From NCBI RefSeq assembly GCF_003148845.1, contig NZ_QGHA01000008.1, forward strand, positions 62,001 to 126,000: a stretch of DNA of 64,000 bases, given 5' to 3'. The translations under genes and the position numbers were made by a program. The first letter of the stretch is position 1; each line of letters begins with the position of its first letter. The notes under the pieces were generated by a model. The model was not told the DNA's origin and ran no database searches. It was given only the letters and a program-made list of their open reading frames with translations. Positions 53,790 to 63,234 of this stretch are shown here, in pieces. The stretch is from Mucilaginibacter oryzae (GTDB taxonomy: Bacteria > Bacteroidota > Bacteroidia > Sphingobacteriales > Sphingobacteriaceae).

Positions 53790-54557
53790 TCAATAAGGCG
53801 ACGTACTAACGGCCGTCCATCCGCCGTCAACAATCAGGTTTTGCCCGGTGATATGCCTTGCATCCGGCGAGACTAAAAATAAAACAGCATTGGCAACATC
53901 TTCAACGGTAGCCGCGCGGCCCATTGGGGTGATGCGGGCCCAGGTGTTCTGGTAATTTTCGTCTTCCATGGTCCGCTCGGTTAGGGTGGCGCCGGGGGCA
54001 ACGGTATTTAGCGTGATCTGGTGTTGGCTCAATTCAACAACAAGGCTTTTGGCCAGCATTTCCAGGGCTGCTTTAGTCATGCCGTAGGCTGCCAGGTTTT
54101 GATGCGCCTGGTGACCGGTTACCGATGACATGAACAGGATACTGCCCCCGGTTTTTTGCGCGATAATTTGCCTCGCCGCCCGCTGCGCCAAAAAAAAGCT
54201 CCCCTGCAGGTTAAGGTTCATTACACTTTGCAGGGATGCTGCCGGGTAATTCAGAAAATCGCCAAAAAGGGTAATGCCCGCGTTAGCTATGACTATGCTG
54301 AGTCTGCCAAAGCGCCGTACGGCTTCATCAACCATTTGTTGTATAAAACCGATATCCGATGCATCGCCAGCGAAAGGGTGGCAGTTGCCGCCAAGAGCCT
54401 TAATAGTCCCCGATGCCTGATCGGCCAGTTCCGCGCTCAAATCATTTAATAACACCGCGGCACCGGCAAGGCTTAGTTGCTTGGCTATTTCAAAGCCAAT
54501 GCCTTGTCCTGCTCCGGTTACTATGGCTACCTGGTTGGCGAATTTATTGGTTATCAT
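53790..54557 (-). CDS. SDR-family oxidoreductase
   Basis: Classical short-chain dehydrogenase of 255 residues: nucleotide motif IVTGAGQGIGFEIAK, VIANAG at the core, the catalytic Ser in LFMSSVTGHQAHQ and AAYGMTKAALEML-type YxxxK (YGMTK). SPDARHITGQNLIVDGG is the usual C-terminal end of NAD(P)-glucose/aldose or 3-oxoacyl type members. It lies downstream of an IlvD/Edd-type dehydratase on the same strand, across a 166-base spacer with a hairpin repeat. A sugar or sugar-acid alcohol group is a likely substrate given the neighbour. Confidence 0.88.
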   Translation of the reverse strand: MITNKFANQVAIVTGAGQGIGFEIAKQLSLAGAAVLLNDLSAELADQASGTIKALGGNCHPFAGDASDIGFIQQMVDEAVRRFGRLSIVIANAGITLFGDFLNYPAASLQSVMNLNLQGSFFLAQRAARQIIAQKTGGSILFMSSVTGHQAHQNLAAYGMTKAALEMLAKSLVVELSQHQITLNTVAPGATLTERTMEDENYQNTWARITPMGRAATVEDVANAVLFLVSPDARHITGQNLIVDGGWTAVSTSPY

Positions 54558-54622
54558 TTTTGAGTTGATGTTTTGTTGTTATTTATCCGGTTACCCGGCC
54601 TGTTAAATCTAAGTGAAGCTTT

Positions 54623-54713
54623 GTCATCCTGAGCGATAGCGAGGGATCATTTGCGATGAGCATGGCCGCTATACAGGGCGGAGAAGATGCTTCGCTATCG
54701 CTCAGTATGGCAC
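54623..54713. repeat. 91-bp hairpin repeat
   Basis: GTCATCCTGAGCGATAGCGA (from 54623) is mirrored by 54686-54713 (TCGCTATCGCTCAGTATGGCAC at its end), giving a long stem with an inner part GGCCGCTATACAGGGC. Elements of this kind, with GTCATCCTGAGCG ends, are frequent between genes in this bacterial group. It stands between the dehydratase stop and the SDR start. Confidence 0.75.
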
Positions 54714-54723
54714 TCATTTGTTT

Positions 54724-56439
54724 TCAATGCGAATCCCTTGTTACTTCACTGCCGGAGTTACCTTTTAAAAAGTCCAGATCGGCACCGAGGTGGGCCTGGT
54801 CTACATGCGTTTGATATAAATAAGTGTAACCGCGTGTACTTGTTTGGTTACTTAAAATTAATGCCGCTTTGCGCTCGGCTATATCCATATCGCTAACATG
54901 CAGGTGTAAAACACCCGCCGGTACATCCAGCGTGATGAGGTCGCCGTTTTGCACTATGGCCAATGTGCCGCCAATTGCCGCCTCGGGCGATACATGCAGC
55001 ACCACCGTGCCGAAACCCGTACCGCTCATGCGTCCGTCCGAAATTCGTACCATATCGGTAACGCCCAGGTCCATCAGCTTTTTAGGGATCAGCATATTGC
55101 CTACCTCGGGCATGCCGGGGTAACCTTTAGGGCCGCAATTTTTTAATACCAGCACACTATCCTTATCCACATCCAGATCAGGGTTGTTAACGCGGTGATT
55201 GAAATCCTCTATGTTTTCAAATACCACAGCTTTACCTGTATGCTGCATCAGATCGGCGCTTGCCGCCGAAGGTTTAATCACCGCCCCGTTTTCGCATAAA
55301 TTACCTTTCAACACTGCTATCCCTGCAACCGGATTAAACGGGGAATGCACAGGCGCGATCAGTTGGCGGTTAAAGCACTGCGCGTTTTCATAATTGCGCA
55401 AAACGGGGTGCCCGCTTACCGTAATAGTTTCGCTGTTTAAATGCTGATGAAGTTCTTTCATTAAGGCGGGCAGTCCCCCGGCATAATAAAAATCTTCCAT
55501 AAAATATTTACCCGATGGCTGCAGATTGGCGATTAACGGGATATTACGGGCAGCCGTATTAAAGTCATCCATCGAAAGATCAACTCCTATGCGCCCGGCT
55601 ATAGCCAGTAAATGGATAATAAAATTGGTGGAGCCGCCAATGGCGGCGTTAACGGTAATGGCATTTTCAAAAGCCTGGCGGGTGAGGATGTCTGATAGCT
55701 TCAAATTTTCGCGCACCATATCAACAATACGGTTACCCGATAGGTGCGCCAGTACTTTCCGCCTTGAATCGGCAGCGGGTATGGCCGCGTTTTCGGCCAG
55801 CGACAAACCCAACGACTCCACCATACAAGCCATGGTTGATGCGGTGCCCATTACCGCGCAATGCCCCTGGCTGCGCGCCATGCAGGCTTCGGCAGTGTAC
55901 AGGTCTTCATCGTTCATTTGCCCGGTTTGGTGATCGGCAAAAAAACGCCAGATATCTGATGTACCTATATCCCGGCCATGGTATTTACCGGTAAGCATGG
56001 GGCCGCCGGATACCACAATGGTTGGGATATTAACGCTGCATGCACCCATTATAAGCGCGGGCGTGGTTTTGTCACAGCCGCAAAGCAGTACCACGCCATC
56101 AACCGGGTTGGCCCGGATGCTTTCTTCCACATCCATGCTTACCAGGTTCCGGTACAACATGGCAGTCGGCTTCATCAGGGTTTCACCTAACGACATTACC
56201 GGGAACTCTACCGGGTAGCCGCCTGCTTCATAAATGCCATTTTTTACAGATTGTGCCAGTTCCCTGAAATGTGCATTGCAGGGCGTAAGTTCCGACCAGG
56301 TATTGCAGATGCCGATCACGGGCTTCCCCTGCAACTGGTGGGCGGGAATGCCCTGGTTTTTCATCCAGGCACGATATATAAAGCCGTCTTTACCCTGCTT
56401 GCCAAACCATTGCCGGCTCCGTAGCGGTTTATCTTCCAT
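54724..56439 (-). CDS. IlvD/Edd-family dehydratase (sugar-acid type)
   Basis: IlvD/Edd enzymes are Fe-S dehydratases that act on dihydroxy acids, 6-phosphogluconate or aldonates such as arabonate and xylonate. Cluster ligands are in VLLCGCDKTTPALIM and GHCAVMGTASTMACM. The start SRQWFGKQGKDGFIYRAWMK is the pattern of the L-arabonate/D-xylonate dehydratase branch, not of amino-acid IlvD. ATG 56439 (MEDKPLRSRQW) is used; the 5' extension to 56472 has no family likeness. The 571 residues are normal. With the SDR gene it may form a non-phosphorylating sugar-acid pathway. Confidence 0.88.
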   Translation of the reverse strand: MEDKPLRSRQWFGKQGKDGFIYRAWMKNQGIPAHQLQGKPVIGICNTWSELTPCNAHFRELAQSVKNGIYEAGGYPVEFPVMSLGETLMKPTAMLYRNLVSMDVEESIRANPVDGVVLLCGCDKTTPALIMGACSVNIPTIVVSGGPMLTGKYHGRDIGTSDIWRFFADHQTGQMNDEDLYTAEACMARSQGHCAVMGTASTMACMVESLGLSLAENAAIPAADSRRKVLAHLSGNRIVDMVRENLKLSDILTRQAFENAITVNAAIGGSTNFIIHLLAIAGRIGVDLSMDDFNTAARNIPLIANLQPSGKYFMEDFYYAGGLPALMKELHQHLNSETITVSGHPVLRNYENAQCFNRQLIAPVHSPFNPVAGIAVLKGNLCENGAVIKPSAASADLMQHTGKAVVFENIEDFNHRVNNPDLDVDKDSVLVLKNCGPKGYPGMPEVGNMLIPKKLMDLGVTDMVRISDGRMSGTGFGTVVLHVSPEAAIGGTLAIVQNGDLITLDVPAGVLHLHVSDMDIAERKAALILSNQTSTRGYTYLYQTHVDQAHLGADLDFLKGNSGSEVTRDSH

Positions 56440-56541
56440 AAGGCGTATGGTGTTTAATTGGTTGTTCAACAAATATAAATTTCTGTAACCCGTTTTGGCT
56501 ATTGTAAATAAAAAGTTAATAAAGCCTTTTAAACGCGCGAG

Positions 56542-58020
56542 GGCACTGAAAAAGTCCTTTTAGGGCAACGGGGTAGAAAAACTATGATTTCTACCCGTTT
56601 TTGTATCTTAAAGTATCGAAAGAAAGACACCAAGACCCTTATTCAACAACAACAAATCCAGTTTAGCTCATTTTCCGGGCTATACGAATTGATCGTTCAC
56701 AAAGACAATCTTCTGCGCAAGATCAATGACCTGGTAGACTTTACATTTATTTACGATGAACCGGTCAGCAAATATCGCACAACCAACGGCAGGGCAGCCG
56801 AAAGCCCTGTGCGGATGTTCAAATATCTGTTATTGAAAACGATTTTTACGGTTTCAGATGTCGATGTGGTGGAACGTTCGCAGTATGATATGTCCTTTAA
56901 ATATTTCCTGGAGATATCACCCGAGGAAGGGGTTATCGATCCCAGTTCATTAACAAAGTTCAGGAAGCTGCGGCTGAAGGATAATGACTTATTAAACCTG
57001 CTTATCAATAAAACGGTAACGATAGCTATTGAAAAAGGTATCATCCGTTCAAAGTCGATCATTGTTGATGCTACACATTCCTTGTCAAGGTCAACCCATA
57101 TTCAGCATTAGAGGTTTTAAGTGAGCGATCAAAGCTACTCCGCAAAGCGGTATATGCCATAGATGACGATATGAAGGCTGTGATGCCGGAAAAGAACACG
57201 ACAAACGAGCTCGAAGAAGAACTGGTCTATTGCACCGCATTGGAGAAATGTATCGAAGCAGACTCAACCTTATGCCAGATACCCGAGCAATGAAAAACTG
57301 AATCTATTGAAGGAGACGGTAGCAGATACGCAGGAGCACTATGTATTATCTAAAGATAAGGATGCCAAAACAGGCCATAAATCAGCTGATAGCTCATTCT
57401 TTGGTTACAAGACCCATCTGGCGATGACCGAAAAACGTATCATTACCGCCGCCGTGGTCACCTCAGGCGAGAAAGGCGATGGCCCAGAGCTCCCTAGGCT
57501 CCTGGAGATCAGCCAGCAAAATGGCATCGAAGTAGAAGCTGTCATCGGCGATTCGGCCTATTCAGGAAAAGAGAACCTTGTATTGATGAACGGGCAAGGC
57601 ATAAAAGCGGTGGCCAAACTGATCCCTGCCATAACTCAGGGGTTCAGGAAAGAAGAAGAAAGGTTCGATTTCAATAAAGATGCTGATATGTTTGTCTGCC
57701 CCGCAAAGCACCTTGCCATTAGGAAATCACGCCAGGGGAAAAAGAACACCGGGACACACCAGGTAAATACCTATTACTTTGACGTTGAAAAATGCAAAGC
57801 CTGCCCATTGAGGGAGAATTGTTATAAGCCGGGGCAAAAACCAAGACCTAAGTTGCCAAACCCAAAAACGGCTGTTTTGTTGTCAATTGCATCGCTAATC
57901 AGCCAATCAGCTACAACAAATCATCTCCACGTAAATTGAATAAAAAAGCGACCAAGAAAAAGTTGCCTTTCTCCAGATCGCTTTTAATACTTCAGCTTTT
58001 TAAGCTACTTTTTCAGTGCC
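56542..58020 (+). mobile_element. Decayed IS1182-family insertion sequence
   Basis: Perfect 14-bp terminal inverted repeats, GGCACTGAAAAAGT (56542-56555) and its complement (58007-58020), bound a 1479-bp element. It is shorter than typical members of 1.6-1.8 kb because the 3' part of the transposase gene is missing. No target-site duplication is seen in the flanks (CGAG left, ATCA right). It lies between the dehydratase and a Spy-like gene. Confidence 0.88.
56584..57939 (+). pseudogene. IS1182-family transposase, frameshifted and truncated
   Basis: The first part (56584-57111) reads QQQQIQFSSFSGLYELI and PVSKYRTTNGRAAESPVRMF, with IIVDATHSLS bearing the first DDE Asp. A one-base shift near 57095 breaks it; the next 190 bases (SERSKLLRKAVYAIDDDMKA) lie in another frame, and a second shift near 57285 returns to DTQEHYVLSKDKDAKTGHKS and GYKTHLAM. 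VIGDSAYSGKENLVLM holds the second Asp. The end is wrong: after CPLRENCYKPG the family's C-terminal part with the catalytic Glu is absent. It cannot be active. Confidence 0.9.
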
Positions 58021-58059
58021 ATCAAAAATGCCGCGCTTTCTTTTTTATATCAAATATTC

Positions 58060-58422
58060 TTATTGGGCACTCCAGCCGTCGCCCCAGCCGCTGCCGCCGG
58101 TTGCTTTATCATCCTTTAACAATTTATCGTATTCGGCGCTTTGAGTTTTGGTTAAAACCGCCTTTATTTTGCTGATGGTTTCCGTGCGCAAGGGTTTTAT
58201 AGCAGTCAGCATTTTGGTGTTATCGCCATGGTGAGCCGCCTTGATCTTATCAAACTTCTCAGACGATTGGGTGTAGATAGCCGCTATTTTAGTGGTTTGC
58301 GCATCGGTGAGTTTCAATTGTTTTTGCAAACCTTTAGCCTTATCGGCAGCTGTTTTGGTTTGCGCTGTGGCAATTGTTGTTATCCCTATAAACAGGAAAC
58401 ACATTAACAGGAACTTTTTCAT
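58060..58422 (-). CDS. Spy/CpxP-like secreted protein (120 aa)
   Basis: A signal peptide (MKKFLLMCFLFIGITTIATAQ) precedes a Lys/Thr/Ala-rich helical domain with KQLKLTDAQTTKIAAIYTQ and LTKTQSAEYDKLLK, the LTxxQ-like pattern seen also in the gene at 43921. The tail is Gly/Trp-rich (GGSGWGDGWSAQ). It may be a periplasmic chaperone. It begins 43 bases upstream of the lipoprotein gene 58465 stop side and ends 40 bases from the IS end. Confidence 0.78.
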   Translation of the reverse strand: MKKFLLMCFLFIGITTIATAQTKTAADKAKGLQKQLKLTDAQTTKIAAIYTQSSEKFDKIKAAHHGDNTKMLTAIKPLRTETISKIKAVLTKTQSAEYDKLLKDDKATGGSGWGDGWSAQ

Positions 58423-58464
58423 TTTTGGTTTAATTTAGCGTGTTGGAATAATTAATTTTAAACA

Positions 58465-60690
58465 TTAATGCTGGTTAACGGCAGTCATCGGCATACACAT
58501 CAACCCTTGTTTATTGATAAATGTAAGTCTTTTTAATGACATAACCTTGTAATTATCAACCCCTTCGGTAACAGATAAAAACTGACCGGGCAAAATGTTT
58601 TTAAAGTGTTGAATTGTGCCGCTGCCGGCCCATTTTATTTCAATTTCATCTATCTTTTCGGCTTTACCTATGCCTATCTCCTGCCTTAAAGGCGACGAAC
58701 CAAAGCTGCCCCCGGAACTCACAGTTTTATAAACACTTCTTTTAGCCCCGTTTTCGGTAAATGTGAGCTTTATTAAGCTGCCTATAGCCGCCTTGTTGGC
58801 TTTAACGCCCTCAAGCTTAAGGCTTATCCAGTTATTATCATTACCCGGGTTTAAATATAACGAACTTGTATATGAATCGCCTATGTAAGCGCCGCCCATT
58901 TCTGCAAAAATATCCTGGTAACCGCAGTTCCTCAGGTCGGCAAAAGCCACACCGTGCCCTTTCTGCAGGTTACCCGTGCGCGAGGAGGCAGTAATATCAA
59001 TAAAGCGCTTACCATCAACATTTTTGAAAAACTTATTAGGCACCAGCGATTTAAAATCGGGGTTGCCGGTACCCAGGTACATATCCAGGTACCCATCATT
59101 ATCCATATCGCCATAATTAGCGCCCATACTATACACCACCTTGTTTAAACCGGCCTGCTTGGTAACATCGGTAAAGGTACCATCATGATTGTTGTGGTAT
59201 AAAAACACATTACCTGCTTTCGGAACAGGTTTGCCCAGCGCTTCGGCGGCGCTGTAATAGCTCAGGGCATGCTCAAACTGGTAATCACTTACCTCAATAT
59301 CCTGCCAGCCATCGTTGTCATAATCAAAAAACCATGTTGTAAAACTACGTTCATTGTTCTCAATGCCCGCTTTTGCCGTATTATCTTCAAAATCAACCTC
59401 TCCTCCCGGTTTGCTGATATTGTGCAACAGGTACTTGCGCCCGTCCATCGTCGAGATAAAAATATCCGGTTTGCCATCGTTATCATAATCGGCAGCAGTA
59501 ACACCTTTTACAAAACCCACAATATTGCAATGCGCTTTTTGAGCAATATTGGTAAACGAGCCGTTACGGTTATTGATAAACAGCATACAGTCTGATACGT
59601 TACCATTCGGCGCCCTAACAACGCTTTCGGTGCCGATAAAAACGTCGAGCCAGCCATCGTTATTAAAATCGGCCCAGGTAGCCGCCTGCGTAGGGTGATA
59701 ATACAACAGGCCCGCAGGTATTGTTACATCGCTGAAAGTGCCATCGCCATTGTTTTTTAACAACGAACCGGGCTGGTTGCCAAACTTGCCGCTTAGCCAG
59801 GCGCCGCGCAATACAAAAATATCAAGGAGGCCGTCGTTATTATAATCTGTTTGCTGGATGTTGAGGCCGCCCGTTATGCCTGCCAGTCCGCTATGCGCGG
59901 TACGGTCGCTAAAGGTGCCGTCTTTGTTATTTTCAAAGTAATGCATCGGGTCGCTCAAATCCCAGCCCGATGTTACGATATCCAGGTAACCATCGTTATT
60001 AAAATCGTCGGTAATAACGCCGCCGGCCCGGCCATTAATGTTAAGGCCCAGGCTGGGGGCAATATCAATAAAGGGTTTGGTATATAGCGCGCTATCCCTT
60101 TTTAAATTAGGGATCAGGAATTGTTTGGGAACTTTTTTAGGATAATCGCCAAGGGTCATATAGGCGATATTGAGCAGCCATCTCGACTCGAGATCTTCCG
60201 GGTGCATTTTTAATATTTCCTGGTAAATATCAATTGCCGTTTTTGAGCCGGTTCTGATCTTATGCACACCATCATCCTTAATAGGAAAGATGCAGGATGA
60301 CCCGGTATGGTTAAGCATGCAGTTGCTACGTTCGCCAAGGCGCATGTAGGCAATGCCAATGGCCGGCATTAACTGATCAACAGCCATCGGATCGAGCTGC
60401 CTTATCAGCTTTTGATAGGTATTTACAGATTCCTGCTCCTGCCCAGCCTTAAGCAGCAACGAGGCTTTTTCGATGCGGATATACGAGTTTTGACCGTTTT
60501 TTTGAAGCCCCAGCAACGAATCGCAATAAGCCAGCTTTCGTTCCTCTTTAAAAGGATGTGAAATGGTAAAGCTTTCTTTATTAAGTTTTTGCAAAATACC
60601 GATCATCTCCTCGTGAGAAGAATCCTGGCAGGATACAGCCAGTGAAGAGCCTAAAAAGCAGGCCGCAGCTAAAAAAAATTTGTTTTTCAT
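58465..60690 (-). CDS. CRTAC1/FG-GAP repeat lipoprotein with UnbV-type end
   Basis: The 741-residue product begins MKNKFFLAAACFLGSSLAVSC, a lipoprotein signal with Cys21; I use ATG 60690 and not 60717. Residues about 30-190 are helical (TPR-like). Then come six Ca-binding FG-GAP blades, for example DFNNDGYLDIVTSG, DYNNDGLLDIFVLRG, DFNNDGWLDVFIGTE, DYDNDGKPDIFIST, DYDNDGWQDIEVSD and DMDNDGYLDMYLGTG. The C-terminal ASPIC/UnbV-like domain shows SGGSFGSSPLRQEIGIGKA. It should be a surface propeller protein; ligand unknown. Confidence 0.9.
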   Translation of the reverse strand: MKNKFFLAAACFLGSSLAVSCQDSSHEEMIGILQKLNKESFTISHPFKEERKLAYCDSLLGLQKNGQNSYIRIEKASLLLKAGQEQESVNTYQKLIRQLDPMAVDQLMPAIGIAYMRLGERSNCMLNHTGSSCIFPIKDDGVHKIRTGSKTAIDIYQEILKMHPEDLESRWLLNIAYMTLGDYPKKVPKQFLIPNLKRDSALYTKPFIDIAPSLGLNINGRAGGVITDDFNNDGYLDIVTSGWDLSDPMHYFENNKDGTFSDRTAHSGLAGITGGLNIQQTDYNNDGLLDIFVLRGAWLSGKFGNQPGSLLKNNGDGTFSDVTIPAGLLYYHPTQAATWADFNNDGWLDVFIGTESVVRAPNGNVSDCMLFINNRNGSFTNIAQKAHCNIVGFVKGVTAADYDNDGKPDIFISTMDGRKYLLHNISKPGGEVDFEDNTAKAGIENNERSFTTWFFDYDNDGWQDIEVSDYQFEHALSYYSAAEALGKPVPKAGNVFLYHNNHDGTFTDVTKQAGLNKVVYSMGANYGDMDNDGYLDMYLGTGNPDFKSLVPNKFFKNVDGKRFIDITASSRTGNLQKGHGVAFADLRNCGYQDIFAEMGGAYIGDSYTSSLYLNPGNDNNWISLKLEGVKANKAAIGSLIKLTFTENGAKRSVYKTVSSGGSFGSSPLRQEIGIGKAEKIDEIEIKWAGSGTIQHFKNILPGQFLSVTEGVDNYKVMSLKRLTFINKQGLMCMPMTAVNQH

Positions 60691-60761
60691 AGTTATTACA
60701 GATGTAGTAAGCCACAATGATGCCTTGCCGCTGTTAAGCGACGAGGCATCATTACAGGCTT

Positions 60762-61301
60762 TTAATATTTCCCATATCCAACGTGTGCCATTCGTTCTCC
60801 CATTTCCAGATAAGCTTCATTCGGTTCGGGGGCCCATGTGCCCAGGCCATCCACATAGCGGTTAAACATGCAAAATGCAGCCGCAATCAAAACCGTATCA
60901 TGAATTTCCGCATCGGTAGCGCCCTCTTCGCGGGCGGCGGCAATATCATCTGCAGTTACGTTTTTGCCGTTGCGCTGCACCTGGTGGGCAATGTGTAACA
61001 ACACTCTCAATTTATCCGATACGGGAGTATTTGGTAAACCGGCCTTGATATCATCAATCAGGTTGATCCCGCTTTGAAGATGGGCCGCGGCGGCCGCAGC
61101 GTGCGAAGTATGGCAAAAATGGCATTGGTTCCAGTACGATACCGACGCGGCTATAATTTCCCTTTCGCCGCTGGTTAGGGTTGATGGTCCGCGCAATAAA
61201 GTTTCGGCAAGGTCAAGCAGCGGGCGGGCAGTTTCTGGCCGGTAATTCAGCAGGCCAACAATGCCTGGTAGTTGTTCGTTATTTAATTTAATATGCGCCA
61301 T
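60762..61301 (-). CDS. AhpD-like carboxymuconolactone decarboxylase-family protein
   Basis: The 179-residue protein has the AhpD motif CHFCHTSHA, CxxCxxxH, with the preceding Asn/Gln stretch (SVSYWNQCHF), inside the CMD domain. NRYVDGLGTWAPEP near the end resembles peroxidase-related members. Members reduce hydroperoxides or act as thiol-disulfide partners. It is single; a lipoprotein gene lies 71 bases downstream on the same strand. Confidence 0.9.
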   Translation of the reverse strand: MAHIKLNNEQLPGIVGLLNYRPETARPLLDLAETLLRGPSTLTSGEREIIAASVSYWNQCHFCHTSHAAAAAAHLQSGINLIDDIKAGLPNTPVSDKLRVLLHIAHQVQRNGKNVTADDIAAAREEGATDAEIHDTVLIAAAFCMFNRYVDGLGTWAPEPNEAYLEMGERMAHVGYGKY

Positions 61302-61491
61302 GGTATGTATGGTTTATGGGTTTTTAATTATTTAAATACACTTGATTGATAGCCCTCGATGGCCCGTTGTGTTGCCTTATAAATATTCAAGTGGGATATA
61401 AGGCATTATAAAATCAAAAAAAATGGAAGCGATAACCGCGGGCGGCGCGTTTACAGAAATTGCTTATCAAGCCATAAAACAACAGCAGGTA

Positions 61492-61520
61492 CTTATTAAA
61501 ACCTGCCAGGTTTTAATAAG
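61492..61520. other. Strong hairpin in a 299-base spacer
   Basis: CTTATTAAAACCT (61492-61504) pairs perfectly with AGGTTTTAATAAG (61508-61520) around GCC. It could terminate the transcript of the gene at 61601. A 74-codon plus-strand frame covers it, but its last 16 codons overlap the opposing gene and it has no protein signs. Nothing else is recognised in 61302-61600. Confidence 0.5.
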
Positions 61521-61600
61521 CGGCTTAAAAAGAAAAGTCGGCATAACACGCCACCGGCAATTGCAAATGCAAACGCGGCTGTTAATTGTTTTGCTGGAGA

Positions 61601-62152
61601 TTAGCAGGCTTTGGGTGGCTGCTCAGGGATGTCGTGGAAATAATTAACCCAGGGCCGTACCGTATGGAGGCCATTTTCCCGGGCTGCTTTTATAACAGGG
61701 CAGGTAAATACAAACTGCGCAAACGTAAAACAACTTGTATTTTCAAGCATGGCCGATTTAGGATAAGGCACGTGTTCTTTTTGAGGTACGGGGATATCTT
61801 TGATCCCCTTCGCATCCAGTATATTTTTATTGGTTGGCTTGGTGGTATCGTAATTAGGGATGCACATTAAATGCACGGCGGTGCGCGTAAGGCGCATTTT
61901 TACAAAATTGTAGTTATTGTTTTGAAACTGTACCTGGCCGCTCACCCTTTCAAACCGGGTCCAGTCATGAATGTAAGGCATATCAACCGGGATGGTTATC
62001 TCTGTAAGGTCTTTAACATTATAAAAACCTTTAGCGGTTTGATCTACATAAAATTGCTGCGTTTTGTGCTCCAGGTATTCATGAATAGCCAAATACCCTG
62101 CTGTATTAAACAGGATGATGCATAATAAAATATATGCTATTAGCTTTTTCAA
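61601..62152 (-). CDS. Membrane-anchored hypothetical protein (183 aa)
   Basis: No named family is recognised. The N-terminus KKLIAYILLCIILFNTAGYL is a signal anchor, then a periplasmic domain with ITIPVDMPYIHDWTRFERVSG, FVKMRLTRTAVHLMCIPN and FTCPVIKAARENG. Two Cys near residues 141 and 150 and one at the C-terminus could form a disulfide. It has no lipobox. It is a single gene ahead of an ECF sigma gene on the other strand. Confidence 0.6.
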   Translation of the reverse strand: MKKLIAYILLCIILFNTAGYLAIHEYLEHKTQQFYVDQTAKGFYNVKDLTEITIPVDMPYIHDWTRFERVSGQVQFQNNNYNFVKMRLTRTAVHLMCIPNYDTTKPTNKNILDAKGIKDIPVPQKEHVPYPKSAMLENTSCFTFAQFVFTCPVIKAARENGLHTVRPWVNYFHDIPEQPPKAC

Positions 62153-62523
62153 GTGTGTTGGTTATAGCCGGTAAGCTAAAGATCAGACTATTAATTGATA
62201 TTTTCAAATATTATATGCTTTTACTAAACGTAAAAAACTGAATAATAATATAAAGGAGCTATCAGGCCAAATAACATCTCCCTGCACTGTAACTGCCTTA
62301 GGGAGCATCAATAAATTAATGTTACCATAATCAAAACCACAACAGCATCGGGCGTTCAGGGGTATTAGAAACTTTTTTTGATCAATAGTTTTAACATTTT
62401 TTTAAGCCCCGGGTAATAAACACCACACTTAGTTAATCTTTTAAATAACTTTGTTACCAATAGCCTTTACAAATTTGCGTTAATTGTACGCAACCTTTAA
62501 GGATTCAGCGTGTAATACATATA
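62153..62523. other. Divergent spacer with a -7 box for the ECF sigma gene
   Basis: The 371-base AT-rich spacer holds TAACTTTG (62446-62453), a TAnnTTTG box 71 bases before the sigma ATG 62524; no good -33 box is seen. The rest shows no gene, heptamer array or hairpin I would call. Confidence 0.45.
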
Positions 62524-63117
62524 ATGAGCAACGATAACAACCGATCAGTTAAACCCGACGACGCCGTTTTGTGGGATTTGTTTAGGGGCGGTGATGAATC
62601 GGCTTACACTAAGCTCATGAAAGCGTATTCAAAAACGCTGTTTAACTATGGCTTCCGCATTTGCCAGGATAAAGATTTTTTGAAGGATTGTATCCAGGAT
62701 GTTTTTCTGGAATTATGGAACCGCAGATTAAAGATCAGCTCAACCCCGGCTGTGAAATACTATCTTTTCAAGGCCCTAAGGCTTAGGATTTTCAGGGAGC
62801 AAGCCAAATGGAACCGGGGCGAGCCGCTTGATGACAACTACGGGTTTGTGGTTGAGTTTAACATCGAAACCAAAATGATAACTGACCTGGAAACCCTCGA
62901 GCTATCGGCCCGCATACAGCACGTGCTTAACGCGCTCCCCAACCGCCAGCGGGAGATCATCTACCTCCGTTTTTACGAGGGGCTGGATTTCGACAACATT
63001 TCACAGATCATGGAGATCAGCAAACAATCGGTACATAACCTGCTGCAAAAGGCCTATAAAAGCTTCCGCTCCGAATGGCTTATCCTCATCGCCCTTTTTT
63101 TGAGGGACGTTATCTAA
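62524..63117 (+). CDS. ECF-type sigma factor of a FecI/FecR pair
   Basis: The 197-residue sigma factor has region 2 (YTKLMKAYSKTLFNYGFRI, then KDCIQDVFLELWNRRLKI) and region 4 (LPNRQREIIYLRFYEGLDF, then ISQIMEISKQSVHNLLQKAY). It has the charged, Asp-rich N-terminus found in Bacteroidota FecI-like members that control SusC/SusD nutrient-uptake operons. A FecR-type anti-sigma gene follows 117 bases after its stop, so the pair should respond to an outer-membrane receptor beyond the window. Length is normal. Confidence 0.94.
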   Translation: MSNDNNRSVKPDDAVLWDLFRGGDESAYTKLMKAYSKTLFNYGFRICQDKDFLKDCIQDVFLELWNRRLKISSTPAVKYYLFKALRLRIFREQAKWNRGEPLDDNYGFVVEFNIETKMITDLETLELSARIQHVLNALPNRQREIIYLRFYEGLDFDNISQIMEISKQSVHNLLQKAYKSFRSEWLILIALFLRDVI

Positions 63118-63234
63118 AATTATTCATCTGATAATAAAACACTTATCGATTTTGTAAAAATTTATCTTATCCAGGAGGGTATTTTTTGGCTGATTCGGAA
63201 TATATCAGGTTATAGACCAATTGAATCAGTTTCC

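Noticed and set aside
56542..58020. A 4-bp target-site duplication around the IS1182 element
   Set aside because: The flanking four bases, CGAG and ATCA, do not match.
61423..61647. A 74-codon plus-strand frame between two minus-strand genes
   Set aside because: It covers a perfect hairpin and its end overlaps a better gene; no start-site signal or family likeness. Kept only as a doubtful possibility.
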